Shown here piece after piece: positions 16,873-25,882 of a stretch of DNA of 64,000 nt. Origin of the DNA: Intestinimonas sp052065695 (lineage in GTDB: Bacteria; Bacillota; Clostridia; Oscillospirales; Oscillospiraceae). The DNA lies in contig NZ_JBQHTM010000013.1 in NCBI RefSeq assembly GCF_052065695.1, positions 1 through 64,000 on the forward strand, written 5' to 3'. The notes beneath the pieces are model-generated. The model was not told where the DNA came from. It was given only the letters and a program-made list of their open reading frames with translations, and did no database searches. The position numbers were made by a program, and so were the translations under genes. Numbering within the stretch: the stretch's first letter is position 1; each line of letters opens with the position of its first letter.

Positions 16873-16901
16873 ATTATATGCAATTCTGCGGTACTTGTCA
16901 A
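16873..16901 (-). promoter_or_regulatory. Consensus promoter of rpsU
   Basis: On the minus strand, TTGACA (16896-16901), a 17-bp spacer and TATAAT (16873-16878): both hexamers perfect. It lies about 70 bp before rpsU. Confidence 0.9.
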
Positions 16902-16967
16902 GAGGTCAATTCCGCCGCGTCCGTGCTCTTTTTCCACAAGTGGTGGAAAAAGGTACGAGACCCATAC

Positions 16968-19412
16968 TCAGGCCTTGGGCTTCATCACCACGTTGACCAA
17001 CTTATTTTTGACCACGATGGTCTTGACCACCTGCATAGTCTCCAGCATCTTGGCCACCTTGTCCAGAGCCAAAGCGGCGTCCACACAGGTCTGGTCGTCG
17101 CTGTCCAGTGGCACGGTGACGGTGCCCTTCAGCTTACCGCCCACCTGGACAGCCAGGGTGACCTCAGCCTCCACGGTCTTGCTCTCGTCATAGACGGGCC
17201 AGGATTGCTGACAGGCCATGGCGCCGGTCTCGGCAGCGTAGCCCATGGTCTCCCACAGCTCCTCCACCATGTGGGGAGCGAAGGGGGAGAGGAGCAGCAG
17301 CAGGGCCTTGTAGTCGCCCTTGGAGCAGCCGTTGGCGTAGAAATCGTTGACCATGGCCATGAGGGCGGCGATGGCGGTGTTGAACTTCATGGCCTCGATA
17401 TCCTGGGAGACCTTCTTGATGGTCCGGTGGATGCAGCCCTCGTTGGCGGCGCTGTATTCCATGCTGTCGGTGGCCTGCTCGGAGAGATTCCACACACGGT
17501 CCAGGAAGCGTTTACAACCCTTCACGGCGTTGTCGCTCCAGGCGGCAGCCTTCTCAAAATCGCCGATGAACATGATATAGGTGCGCATGGTGTCGGCGCC
17601 GTAGGCGGCAATGACATCGTTGGGGTTGACCACGTTGCCGCGGCTCTTGGACATCTTCTCGCCACCCTCGCCCAGGATCATACCGTGGGAGGTGCGCTTC
17701 TGGTAGGGCTCCTTGGTGGGCACCACGCCGATGTCGTAGAGGAACTTGTGCCAGAACCGGCTGTACAGCAGGTGGAGGGTGGTGTGCTCCATGCCGCCGT
17801 TGTACCAGTCCACGGGAGACCAGTACTTCAGGGCCTCGGGAGAGGCCAGGGCCTTGTCGTTGTGGGGGTCCATATACCGCAGGAAGTACCAGCTGGAGCC
17901 GGCCCACTGGGGCATGGTGTCGGTCTCACGCTTGGCGGGACCGCCGCAGCAGGGGCAGGTGGTGTTGACCCAGTCGGTCATCTTGGAGATGGGGCTCTCG
18001 CCGTCGTCGGTGGGCTCATAGCTCTCCACATCGGGCAGCAGCAGGGGCAGCTGGTCCTCGGGCAGGGGCTGCCAGCCGCACTTGTCACACCACACCATGG
18101 GAATGGGCTCGCCCCAGTAGCGCTGACGGGAGAAGACCCAGTCGCGCAGCTTATAGTTGACCTTGGCCTTGCCGATGCCCTTCTCCTCCAGCCACTTGGT
18201 GATGACGGGGATGGCGTCCTTCACGGTGAGGCCGTTGAGGAAGTCGGAGTTGACCAGAATACCGGTCTCGTCCTTGGCGGTGAAGGCGGCCTTCTGCACG
18301 TCCTCGCCGCCGGAAACCACCTCGATGATCTCACAGCCAAATTTCTTGGCAAACTCCCAGTCGCGGTCGTCGTGGGCGGGCACGGCCATGATGGCACCGG
18401 TGCCGTAGGTGGCCAGGACGTAGTCGGAGATAAAGATGGGGATCTCCTTGCCGTTGACCGGATTGACGCCTTTCACACCGTCCAGACACACACCGGTCTT
18501 CTCCTTGTTGAGCTCGGTGCGCTCCAGGTCGGACTTGGAGGCGGCGGCGGCCTGGTAGGCCTTCACGTCGTCGGCGTTCTTCAGGACGCCGTTCTCCAGC
18601 CAGCCCTTCACCAGGGCGTGCTCGGGGGAGAGGACCATATAGGTGGCACCGAAGAGGGTGTCGGGCCGGGTGGTGAAGACCACGATGTCCTCGCCGGTGG
18701 TGGCCTTGAAGGTGACCTCGGCGCCGGTGGAACGGCCAATCCAGTTCTTCTGCTGGATCTTCACCCGCTCGATGAAGTCCAGGTCGTCCAGGTCGTCAAT
18801 AAGGCGCTGGGCGTACTCGGTGATCTTGAGCATCCACTGGCTCTTCTCCTTGCGGATGACGGGGGAGCCGCAGCGCTCGCACACGCCCTCCACCACCTCT
18901 TCGTTGGCCAGCACGCACTTGCAGGAGGTGCACCAGTTCACGGGCATAGTGGTCTTGTAGGCCAGACCGTGCTTCCACAGCTGGAGGAAGATCCACTGGG
19001 TCCACTTGTAGTAGCTGGGGTCGGTGGTGTTGATGACCCGGTCCCAGTCAAAGGAGTAGCCCAGCATCTGCAGCTGCTTGGTGAAGTTGGCAATGTTGTC
19101 GTGGGTCACCTTGGCGGGGTGGATGTGGTTCTTGATGGCGTAGTTCTCGGTGGGCAGGCCGAAGGCATCATAGCCCATGGGGAACAGCACGTTATAGCCG
19201 TCCATGCGGCGCTTCCGGGCCACCACGTCCATGGCGGTATAGGGCCGGGCGTGGCCCACGTGCAGGCCCTGGCCGGAGGGGTAGGGGAACTCTACCAGCG
19301 CGTAGAACTTGGGCTTCTCGCTGTGGTCGGGGGTCTTGTAGGTCCCCTCGTCGTGCCACCTTTTCTGCCATTTGGGCTCGATGCTTGCGAAATCGTACTT
19401 CAAAGCGATCAC
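16968..19412 (-). CDS. leuS: Leucyl-tRNA synthetase
   Basis: An 814-residue class I aminoacyl-tRNA synthetase that charges tRNA-Leu. The HIGH motif appears as LHVGHARPYT, the CP1 editing domain spans roughly 220-420, and KMSKS occurs as EKMSKSRGN; a zinc-type CSKC-like cysteine cluster (CTSCKC...CERCG) lies near 160-180. I place the start at GTG 19412 (GAGG 5 bases upstream). A TTG at 19403 would give the family-typical KYDFASIEPKWQ beginning but lies farther from the ribosome site. No T-box is seen in the short leader, only a GCCGAAGCG/GCTTCGGC hairpin. Confidence 0.96.
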   Translation of the reverse strand: MIALKYDFASIEPKWQKRWHDEGTYKTPDHSEKPKFYALVEFPYPSGQGLHVGHARPYTAMDVVARKRRMDGYNVLFPMGYDAFGLPTENYAIKNHIHPAKVTHDNIANFTKQLQMLGYSFDWDRVINTTDPSYYKWTQWIFLQLWKHGLAYKTTMPVNWCTSCKCVLANEEVVEGVCERCGSPVIRKEKSQWMLKITEYAQRLIDDLDDLDFIERVKIQQKNWIGRSTGAEVTFKATTGEDIVVFTTRPDTLFGATYMVLSPEHALVKGWLENGVLKNADDVKAYQAAAASKSDLERTELNKEKTGVCLDGVKGVNPVNGKEIPIFISDYVLATYGTGAIMAVPAHDDRDWEFAKKFGCEIIEVVSGGEDVQKAAFTAKDETGILVNSDFLNGLTVKDAIPVITKWLEEKGIGKAKVNYKLRDWVFSRQRYWGEPIPMVWCDKCGWQPLPEDQLPLLLPDVESYEPTDDGESPISKMTDWVNTTCPCCGGPAKRETDTMPQWAGSSWYFLRYMDPHNDKALASPEALKYWSPVDWYNGGMEHTTLHLLYSRFWHKFLYDIGVVPTKEPYQKRTSHGMILGEGGEKMSKSRGNVVNPNDVIAAYGADTMRTYIMFIGDFEKAAAWSDNAVKGCKRFLDRVWNLSEQATDSMEYSAANEGCIHRTIKKVSQDIEAMKFNTAIAALMAMVNDFYANGCSKGDYKALLLLLSPFAPHMVEELWETMGYAAETGAMACQQSWPVYDESKTVEAEVTLAVQVGGKLKGTVTVPLDSDDQTCVDAALALDKVAKMLETMQVVKTIVVKNKLVNVVMKPKA

Positions 19413-19473
19413 ACTTCCCTCTATTTCTGCGCCGAAGCGGACGCTTCGGCAAGTATCGGTAGAAATCCGTACT

Positions 19474-19502
19474 ATTATATCCGATAACCACAGTGATTGC
19501 AA
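19474..19502 (-). promoter_or_regulatory. Promoter of leuS
   Basis: On the minus strand, TTGCAA (19497-19502), a 17-bp spacer and TATAAT (19474-19479). The transcript leader would be about 55 nt. Confidence 0.82.
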
Positions 19503-19544
19503 GGGCCGCCACCGTTTTTTCCCTGTCTCTCCCATCCCCGGCAG

Positions 19545-19580
19545 GTAAAAAAATACCGGGCGGTCACTGCTGACCGCCCG
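19545..19580 (-). terminator. Intrinsic terminator after the XRE membrane regulator
   Basis: CGGGCGGTCA and TGACCGCCCG (19557-19566 and 19571-19580) form a 10-bp stem with a 4-base loop. On the minus strand it is followed by GGTATTTTTTTACC, giving a U-run. Confidence 0.85.
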
Positions 19581-19591
19581 ATGCTCGACTA

Positions 19592-20428
19592 TCATTCGTT
19601 TTTCTCATACCGGCGAAGTGGCAAGGCAATGCTCAAAACTACCGTAAGAGCGGCCAGACCCAGAACTGAAATGCCCCCCCTTACCGCCCCTCCGTACGAT
19701 CCAAAGATCGGGAGAAAATCGGGTACCAGCAGGCAGAGAACTGCCAGCATACCGGCTCCCACCAACATGGCTCGAGATTTTAATATTGGTGCTAAACAGG
19801 TATTTCGGAAGGACCATAAAGTTCCAACCAGCAGCCCCACCATAGCCAATAGCATGGAACAGAAAATGATGAGGTGTGTCGGACTCATCTTCATCCCCGG
19901 CACCCACATGGTCGTCCAGAAAGGTGTTTTCCATGTGACACCGCTGGCATGTGTCCAATAGATTTGTTGTGTCGCATACACCGTCCAGGCACACCATATT
20001 CCCGCCCGACGGCGAACTTTCAGGCAGATAATCCCGCACAGGACCGGCACAGATAAGAGCAGCACTACGGGCAATAGTCCATCTGGGCCGCAAAAGAAAA
20101 GTACCGTCAACAGGCCCAGCAGCCCCACCGCCAGCAACACGCCGCCCGCCACTGTCCGGGCCAGTGAGACATGGCAGGTCCCCTCCGCCGGCACCGTAGG
20201 AGTGACCTCCTGCTTTAACTCCTCGTCCGCCGCCTCTCCCTTCACCAACCGGTCCAGGGTCACGCCGAAGAGCTCGCTGAGCCGGACCAGCTTGTCCAGC
20301 TCGGGCACCGAGGCGTCGGTCTCCCATTTGGACACCGACTGCCGGGACACCCCCAGGGCGTCGGCCAGGTCGCCCTGGGACAGCCGTTTTTCCGCCCGCA
20401 GGCGGGCGATGTTTTCTCCCAATGTCAT
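19592..20428 (-). CDS. XRE-family regulator fused to a membrane domain
   Basis: A 278-residue protein. Residues 1-65 form a Cro/CI-type helix-turn-helix (LGENIARLRAEKRLSQGDLADALGVSRQSVSKWETDASVPELDKLVRLSELFGVTLD). After a short Glu/Thr linker come about six hydrophobic segments (roughly 90-275), so it is a predicted membrane-anchored DNA-binding protein. The ATG at 20428 has GGAGG 7 bases upstream; longer in-frame ORF has no support. It is separated from rsfS by a terminator, so it is a single-gene unit. The signal sensed and target genes are unknown. Confidence 0.8.
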   Translation of the reverse strand: MTLGENIARLRAEKRLSQGDLADALGVSRQSVSKWETDASVPELDKLVRLSELFGVTLDRLVKGEAADEELKQEVTPTVPAEGTCHVSLARTVAGGVLLAVGLLGLLTVLFFCGPDGLLPVVLLLSVPVLCGIICLKVRRRAGIWCAWTVYATQQIYWTHASGVTWKTPFWTTMWVPGMKMSPTHLIIFCSMLLAMVGLLVGTLWSFRNTCLAPILKSRAMLVGAGMLAVLCLLVPDFLPIFGSYGGAVRGGISVLGLAALTVVLSIALPLRRYEKNE

Positions 20429-20540
20429 GGGCAAGCCTCCCTTCTGTTCGGCCTTAGAGTAGCAGGCAGCGAACAGTTTTGTCCACCAAGCCGCCTTGGA
20501 ATGTGCGCAACCAGCGGTTGCATCTCCACATTTCTGCCCC

Positions 20541-20584
20541 AAAATCGCAAAACGGGCGTCCCGGAAGCCTTTCCGGGACGCCCG
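20541..20584 (-). terminator. Terminator of the smc-rsfS gene run
   Basis: CGGGCGTCCCGGAA pairs with TTCCGGGACGCCCG (20553-20584) around a 4-base loop. On the minus strand it is followed by TTTTGCGATTTT. It marks the 3' end after rsfS. Confidence 0.87.
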
Positions 20585-20604
20585 CCGTTGGGAGTCAAAC
20601 GCCC

Positions 20605-20964
20605 TCAGTTGGGCTTCAGAATATCGCTCAGATCTACTTCCGCTGCGTCTTTCCACAGCCGCTCCAGATCATAGAACTTTCTTGCCTCGTCCATGAAGAG
20701 GTGGACCACCACGGAGGAGAAATCCATGAGGATCCAGGTGCCGCCCCGGTGTCCCTCGATGTGGTGGGGCAGCTCGCCGTGCTCCTTCATCACCTTCTCG
20801 CACTCGTCGGCCAGTGCCTTCACCTGGGTGGTAGAGGTGGCGGTGCAGATGACAAAGTAGTCGGCCAGGGTGGTGAGGGCGCCGGTCTCCAGGACCTTGA
20901 TGTCCAGGCCCTTCTTACTGTCCAGGGCTCCGGCGATGGTCAGTGCCATTTCCTTAGACGTCAT
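20605..20964 (-). CDS. rsfS: Ribosomal silencing factor RsfS
   Basis: A 119-residue protein of the RsfS/YbeB/Iojap family: core ADYFVICTATSTTQVKALADE and the block HIEGHRGGTWILMDFSSVVVHLF. It binds ribosomal protein L14 (uL14) and keeps subunits apart when nutrients are scarce. The position after nadD-yqeK and LCP genes matches clostridial order. The ribosome site is AAGGAGAG. Last gene of the operon. Confidence 0.95.
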   Translation of the reverse strand: MTSKEMALTIAGALDSKKGLDIKVLETGALTTLADYFVICTATSTTQVKALADECEKVMKEHGELPHHIEGHRGGTWILMDFSSVVVHLFMDEARKFYDLERLWKDAAEVDLSDILKPN

Positions 20965-20985
20965 AGACGTTCTCTCCTTTTTCGA

Positions 20986-22506
20986 TCATAAGATGGGGAT
21001 GCCCTCGGGAGGGCCATCCTGATTGTCCGGCTTGGGGACAGGGGTGAGCACCGGGGTGGGTGTGGCCGCCGGCGTCTCAGACGGCTGGAGGCTGGGCTCC
21101 GCAGACGCCTCCGGCGTCTCGGACGGCTGCGCGGTGCTCTCCCCGCTTCCCGCATCAGGCGTGGTGCTGGGGGATTCTGACGGGGCCGGCGGCTCCGTCA
21201 CCGACGGGGTGGTGGTCTCCTCCGGTGCGGCGGTCCCCTCCGGTGCAGTGGTCTCGGTCTCCACCGGCATCTCGCTCTCGACGGGTGCCGGATTGGTGCT
21301 GGGCCGGCTGGACTGGGAGTGCACCTGGGAATTGTGGGTGGTGTCCTCCAGACGGCCGGTACTGGAACCGATGGTGCCGTCGGAGTTCACATACATGATG
21401 TCCAGTTCCTTGGAGCTCAGATCCTCCAGATAGGGATTGAAGCACTCGTTCACCAGGTCCACCAGCTCGTCGGTGTTGGGCACCACGTAGGACAGCATGC
21501 CGCCGATACTGCGGCTCCATACCGACTTGTTGGTGCAGGGCATGGTGACGAAGTTCACGTTCTCCATCTCCAGGCCGCCAAAGATGGCCCGCTGACCGAA
21601 CCAGAGGAGATTCTGGACGGTAAGGTTGGTGGTGACGTTTTTGTTAAAGACCTCCGCCAGCTGCTGGATCTTGGTCACGTTCTTAATCTGCAGGCACTGC
21701 TCCACCACCGCCTTCAGGAATGCCTGCTGGGTCTTGATGCGGCCCAGGTCACCGTCAGGGTAGCCGTAGCGCATGTCGTTGTCGTGGCGATAGCGAATGA
21801 CCCCCATGGCGGCCTCACCGTCCAAAAGCTGATAGCCCTTGTTGATATGGATGTGAAGGTCCTGGGTGGGATCGTCATAGTTCATGTTCCGGGGCACATC
21901 AAACCACACGCCGCCGATGGCGTCCACCAGCTCGCCCACGGCATCCCACTCCACTACCACCTGGAAGTCGGGCACAAAGCCCACCAGCTGGCTGATCTCC
22001 TTATCCAGGGCGTCGATGCCGTCATCTCCGCCACCGGCATAGTTGTAGACCGAGTTGATCTTTTTAATATCCCAGGACACATTGACCATGGTATCCCGGG
22101 GGATGCTCATGACGTTAAGCTTCTGGTTGGGCACGTCGTAGGAGGCCACCAGGATGGTGTCGGTGTTGCCACCTCCCCCCGTATCCCGGCCGATGACCAG
22201 GAAGGTGAAGAAGTCCTCCTTCCGTCCGCTGCCGTACACGCTGGGGGTCTCGGTATCGGCCTCGCCGTCCTCCGTGGACACCTCTGGCCGCCCGCCGCTC
22301 TGGGAGATGTCCGGCTTGACGAACAGCAGCTTGGAGGCCGCAAAGCCAATCACCGCCAGGGCGGCCAATACCGTGACGATAATATACACCGCCCGCATAG
22401 CCTTCTGCTTGGGTGTAAGTTTCTTGCGCGGCCTCTTTGGGGACTTCGGCTCTGTGCTGCCGGCCAAGCGGCTGCCGCCCTTTTTCTGTTCTCTCTCTGA
22501 GGTCAT
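20986..22506 (-). CDS. LytR-CpsA-Psr family cell-wall ligase, copy 1
   Basis: A 506-residue type II membrane protein: a basic cytoplasmic N-terminus (SPKRPRKKLTPKQKAMR), one transmembrane segment (VYIIVTVLAALAVIGFAAS, about 45-65), then an extracellular LCP domain with VIGRDTGGGGNTDTILVASYD, SIPRDTMVNV and VIRYRHDNDMRYGYPDGDLGRIKTQQ carrying the conserved Arg/Asp residues. The last ~110 residues are a low-complexity Pro/Thr/Ser/Glu tail. LCP enzymes transfer lipid-linked anionic polymers onto peptidoglycan. It is paralogous to the next gene and also has its own promoter at 22581. Confidence 0.92.
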   Translation of the reverse strand: MTSEREQKKGGSRLAGSTEPKSPKRPRKKLTPKQKAMRAVYIIVTVLAALAVIGFAASKLLFVKPDISQSGGRPEVSTEDGEADTETPSVYGSGRKEDFFTFLVIGRDTGGGGNTDTILVASYDVPNQKLNVMSIPRDTMVNVSWDIKKINSVYNYAGGGDDGIDALDKEISQLVGFVPDFQVVVEWDAVGELVDAIGGVWFDVPRNMNYDDPTQDLHIHINKGYQLLDGEAAMGVIRYRHDNDMRYGYPDGDLGRIKTQQAFLKAVVEQCLQIKNVTKIQQLAEVFNKNVTTNLTVQNLLWFGQRAIFGGLEMENVNFVTMPCTNKSVWSRSIGGMLSYVVPNTDELVDLVNECFNPYLEDLSSKELDIMYVNSDGTIGSSTGRLEDTTHNSQVHSQSSRPSTNPAPVESEMPVETETTAPEGTAAPEETTTPSVTEPPAPSESPSTTPDAGSGESTAQPSETPEASAEPSLQPSETPAATPTPVLTPVPKPDNQDGPPEGIPIL

Positions 22507-22580
22507 GTGCGTCGTCCTTTCACAATGTCCCCGGTCCATGTGCCGTCAAATTGGGACTGATTTCTCGCGATTCGTCCTGT

Positions 22581-22609
22581 AAGATACCATAATTTCTTTG
22601 AAAATGCAA
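22581..22609 (-). promoter_or_regulatory. Internal promoter before LCP copy 1
   Basis: On the minus strand, TTGCAT (22604-22609), a 17-bp spacer and TATCTT (22581-22586), in the 112-bp gap between the two LCP genes. Confidence 0.55.
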
Positions 22610-22618
22610 CCATCTTCC

Positions 22619-24199
22619 TCAGGCGGCCGGTACCTCGGGCGGCGTAAAAATCGGAATCCCGATGTCACCAGGGGACGTCGCCCCGTCGGAAGGGGTCTCC
22701 ACAGGGACCTGGGAGGGGACGGAGGTCTCCTCAGGGGCGGTGCTGACGACCGGGGCCTGGGTCTCCGCCGGTGGAGTAGTGTTTTCCGGCGTCCCGGTCC
22801 CGGTAGAGGTCTCGGTGGCCGCCGGCGGCACCGTCTCCGTGGGCGTCGCCGTTTCAGCGGGCGGTACACTCTCCGTGGGTGTGCCGCTCTGGCTGGGCAG
22901 AGGGCTCTCCGTGGGCGTCTCCGCCGGCGGCTCAGTCTCGGCGGGAGGTTTTGTCTCCGCCGGCTTCAGAGAGTTGTAGTAGGCCGCGTTGGCCCTGCTG
23001 TCCTTGATGGCTCCGCGGGTGGCGGCGATGGAACCGTCGGAATTTTTATAGACGATGTTCAGGTTGGCCTTGGTCACGTCAGTGAGGTAGGGGTTGAAGT
23101 CCTCATTGACCAGCTCCACGATCTCACTTGCGTAGGGGAATACATAGGACTCATTCCGGCCGATGGAGTAGCTCCAGAAGTAGCCGTTGTAGTTGGCGGG
23201 CATGGTGACGAAGCTGACGCTGTCCGTCCGCAGTCCCCCCTGGATGGCCGACTTGGCCAGCCACAACAGGTTGGGGATGGTGAGGTCGGTCTCAACGTTC
23301 TCCACAAAAATGTTTACCAGATCGGGGATGTGGGAGACCACCGAGGGCTGGAGGAGCTTTTCCGCAATGGCCATCAGCAGGTCCTGCTGGACCTGGATGC
23401 GGCCGATGTCGCCCTGGTTATAGATGCCTGGGGCGCCGTTGTTGTTCTTGCGGAACCGGAGGACCTGCATGACCTGCTCCCCATCCAGGTGCTGGAAGCC
23501 CTTGTTGATGTGGATGTGGAGGTCCTGGGTGGGGTCGTCGTAGTTCATGTTCACGGGGACATCGAAGTCCACCCCGCCGATGGCGGTGGCCAGCTTGCCC
23601 ACCGCCTCCCACTCCACCACGATGTGGAAATCGGGGGCAAAGCCGATGGTGTCGGACACGGTGTCCATCAGGGCCGCCATACCCTTCTCGCCGCCACCGG
23701 CGTAGTTGTAGACCGAGTTGATCTTCTTAATGTCCCAGGACTTGTTGACGATGGTGTCCCGGGGAATGCTCATGGCGTTGAGCTCCTGGTTCTTCACGTC
23801 GTAGGAGACCACCATGATGGTGTCGGTATTGCCGCCGCCCCCCGTGTCACGGCCCACCAGCAGGAAGGTGTAATAGTCCTCCTTCCGACCGGCCGCCGCC
23901 AGGTCCGGGGCCTCGTCTCCAGTAATCTCAGGAGATTCGCTGGACTCCGTCGGCGCGATGCTCTCTGTGGGTTTGGGGTCTGTCTTGACGGGGATTTCCG
24001 GCTTGACAAAGAGGAACTGGGACACCGCGAAAACCACCACTACCAGGGCGGCCAGGATGGTGATGATGAGATAGACTGCCCGGAGGGCCTTTTGCTTGGG
24101 CGTCAGGGTCTTTTTCGGCTGTTTGGGAGACGTTTGACTCTGGTCTCCTTTTTTGGGCAGGTGCTTGCCGCCATTTCTGTTCTCTTTCTCCGGGTTCAT
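22619..24199 (-). CDS. LytR-CpsA-Psr family cell-wall ligase, copy 2
   Basis: A 526-residue paralogue of the neighbouring LCP protein with the same layout: basic N-terminus, one transmembrane helix (LIITILAALVVVVFAVS), and an LCP domain with LVGRDTGGGGNTDTIMVVSYD, SIPRDTIVNKSWDIKKINSVYNYAGG and a FRKNNNGAPGIYNQGDIGRIQVQQ block. A ~120-residue Pro/Thr/Glu-rich extracellular tail follows. Its ATG shares one base with the nadD-yqeK stop (TGATG), so translation is coupled. The two copies may ligate different polymers; sequence alone does not say. Confidence 0.92.
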   Translation of the reverse strand: MNPEKENRNGGKHLPKKGDQSQTSPKQPKKTLTPKQKALRAVYLIITILAALVVVVFAVSQFLFVKPEIPVKTDPKPTESIAPTESSESPEITGDEAPDLAAAGRKEDYYTFLLVGRDTGGGGNTDTIMVVSYDVKNQELNAMSIPRDTIVNKSWDIKKINSVYNYAGGGEKGMAALMDTVSDTIGFAPDFHIVVEWEAVGKLATAIGGVDFDVPVNMNYDDPTQDLHIHINKGFQHLDGEQVMQVLRFRKNNNGAPGIYNQGDIGRIQVQQDLLMAIAEKLLQPSVVSHIPDLVNIFVENVETDLTIPNLLWLAKSAIQGGLRTDSVSFVTMPANYNGYFWSYSIGRNESYVFPYASEIVELVNEDFNPYLTDVTKANLNIVYKNSDGSIAATRGAIKDSRANAAYYNSLKPAETKPPAETEPPAETPTESPLPSQSGTPTESVPPAETATPTETVPPAATETSTGTGTPENTTPPAETQAPVVSTAPEETSVPSQVPVETPSDGATSPGDIGIPIFTPPEVPAA

Positions 24200-25413
24200 C
24201 AGGTCCGTCCTTTCAGGAAATCTCTCGCCTGGAGGGTGTTGGTGTGCACGGGGCCCCCCCGCTCTTCCATGTCCTGGATGGTCAGCTCACAGCCCAGGAG
24301 CAGAGCTTCGTCAATGTCTGTGTAGGCCAGCCGCCGCAGCTCCTCCAGCCCCTCGAAGTCGGACCGGGAGGGCTCGATGTAGTCGGCCAGATAGAGCACC
24401 TTGGAGAGGAGGTCCATGTCCGCCTTGCCGGTGGTGTGCCAGTAGATGGCGTTGCACACCTCCTCCGGCTCGCCGAACACGTGCCGGGCGATGGCGGCGC
24501 CGGTCTTGGAGTGGAGGAGCTTCACCGCCACCCGCTCCAGCTCGTCCAGCTGGATGTGGTACTGCTCGCACAGGGCCAGCTGTTCCTCCAGATCCAGGTA
24601 CTTGGTGCAGTCGTGGAGGATGCCCGCCCGGCGGGCCAGGTGGGTGTCGGCGCCCCAGCGCTGGGCCAAGCGTACCGCCTCCTCCTCGCAGCCCCGGATG
24701 TGGGGGATGCGCTTGGCCTTCACCATGGAGAGAGATGCGCAGCGGAGGTCGTCGTCATCCAGGTGCTTGAGATCGGCCTTCACGTCATAGAGCCCATTGC
24801 GGAGGATATAGCCGTAGACCTGGCACCAGAGGGCGTCCCGCACCTGGGCCCGGTCGGTGTCCAGCAGAGCCCGGACCTGGGTGGAGGAGAGGTCGATGAT
24901 CTGGGGCAGCTCCACCACCGCCACCCGGGCGCCGAAGCGCTCCTGGAGGTAATGGCCCTGGGTCTTCAGCAGCTCTCCGGCGTCCGACTCCCGCCGGGCA
25001 AAGGCGGCGATGCCGGCCAGGGCGGTGATCCGCTCCGGGTTCCGCCAGTTCTGAAGGGTAAGGAACATGTCCGTCCCCATGAGGAGCCACAGCTCGTCAT
25101 CGGGATAGCGCCGGCGCAGCTCCTCCAGGGTGTCCACCGTGTAGCTCTTGCCCTGACGGGAGAGCTCCAGACCGTCGGCCTGGGCCAGGCCGGGCCGCCC
25201 CATCTCCAGGCAGACGCCGTCCGCCATCAGGGCTGTCATGGCCAACCGGTCCTCCGCCGGCACGGCCTCCGGCGGCAGCGCCTTGTGGGGCGGGATGGCC
25301 ACCGGCACGAACAGGATCTTGTCCAGCTCCAGCAGAGCCGCCGCCGCCCGGGCCGCCTCCATATGCCCCAGGTGGGGTGGGTCAAAGGTTCCGCCATACA
25401 CGCCGATCTTCAT
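24199..25413 (-). CDS. nadD: NadD-YqeK fusion: nicotinate-nucleotide adenylyltransferase plus HD phosphohydrolase
   Basis: A 404-residue two-domain protein. Residues 1-200 are NadD: GVYGGTFDPPHLGHMEAAR nucleotidyltransferase motif, GTDMFLTLQNWRNPE and DLSSTQVRALL (the STxxR site). NadD forms deamido-NAD from nicotinate mononucleotide and ATP. Residues ~210-404 are YqeK: HIRGCEEEAVRLAQRWG and RAGILHDCTKYLD give the HD metal site, with CNAIYWHTTGKADMDLLSKVLYLADYIEPSR downstream; YqeK hydrolyses Ap4A. The two are separate adjacent genes in B. subtilis. The start at 25413 has GGAGTG 6 bases upstream. Confidence 0.94.
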   Translation of the reverse strand: MKIGVYGGTFDPPHLGHMEAARAAAALLELDKILFVPVAIPPHKALPPEAVPAEDRLAMTALMADGVCLEMGRPGLAQADGLELSRQGKSYTVDTLEELRRRYPDDELWLLMGTDMFLTLQNWRNPERITALAGIAAFARRESDAGELLKTQGHYLQERFGARVAVVELPQIIDLSSTQVRALLDTDRAQVRDALWCQVYGYILRNGLYDVKADLKHLDDDDLRCASLSMVKAKRIPHIRGCEEEAVRLAQRWGADTHLARRAGILHDCTKYLDLEEQLALCEQYHIQLDELERVAVKLLHSKTGAAIARHVFGEPEEVCNAIYWHTTGKADMDLLSKVLYLADYIEPSRSDFEGLEELRRLAYTDIDEALLLGCELTIQDMEERGGPVHTNTLQARDFLKGRT

Positions 25414-25541
25414 TGTGAACACTCCTCTCCCCTTGACTGTTCTTCCAGATTCCGCTGTGTGGGCTTTTTCGCGTCCGGTCTGCGCGGATACTCCTTTAGA
25501 CGCTCCGGACCGTGAAATCGTTTTCCGATTTTCCGAAAAAA

Positions 25542-25862
25542 TCAGTTCTGCCGCTTGTCCTTCACCAGCACGATCCGGTCCTTCTTGTCCTTGTTATGAC
25601 TTTGACGATATAATACAAACTTTGTTCCGATGACCTGGACCACCTCGCTGCGGGTGGCTTTGGCCAGGTCCTCGGCGGCCTCCCGGGCGGTGAGCATGGA
25701 GTTCTCCAGCACCTTGCCCTTGATGAGCTCCCGGGCCTCCAGGGCGTCGTCGGCCTGCTTGATGAGGTTGTCCCCCAGACCGTCCTTGCCCACGTGCAGA
25801 ATGGTGTCGATGCCGTTTGCCAGGCCCCGAAGCTGGGCCCGCTGCTTGCTTGTCAGATCCAT
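25542..25862 (-). CDS. yhbY: YhbY-family CRM-domain RNA-binding protein
   Basis: A 106-residue protein, MDLTSKQRAQLRGLANGIDTILHVGKDGL..., with the CRM core LIKGKVLEN and the GTKFVLYRQS strand. YhbY-type proteins associate with pre-50S ribosomal particles. AAGGAG lies 5 bases before the ATG. It is 20 bases downstream of rdgB in the housekeeping operon and 128 bases upstream of nadD-yqeK. Confidence 0.93.
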   Translation of the reverse strand: MDLTSKQRAQLRGLANGIDTILHVGKDGLGDNLIKQADDALEARELIKGKVLENSMLTAREAAEDLAKATRSEVVQVIGTKFVLYRQSHNKDKKDRIVLVKDKRQN

Positions 25863-25882
25863 AATATCTCCTTAAAATCGTT

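Noticed and set aside
16918..16950. Hairpin CTTTTTCCAC/GTGGAAAAAG as leuS terminator
   Set aside because: The stem is A/T-rich and lacks a U-run after it on the minus strand.
19413..19595. A T-box riboswitch upstream of leuS
   Set aside because: The leader is only about 55 nt with one hairpin; no specifier stem or T-box sequence is visible.
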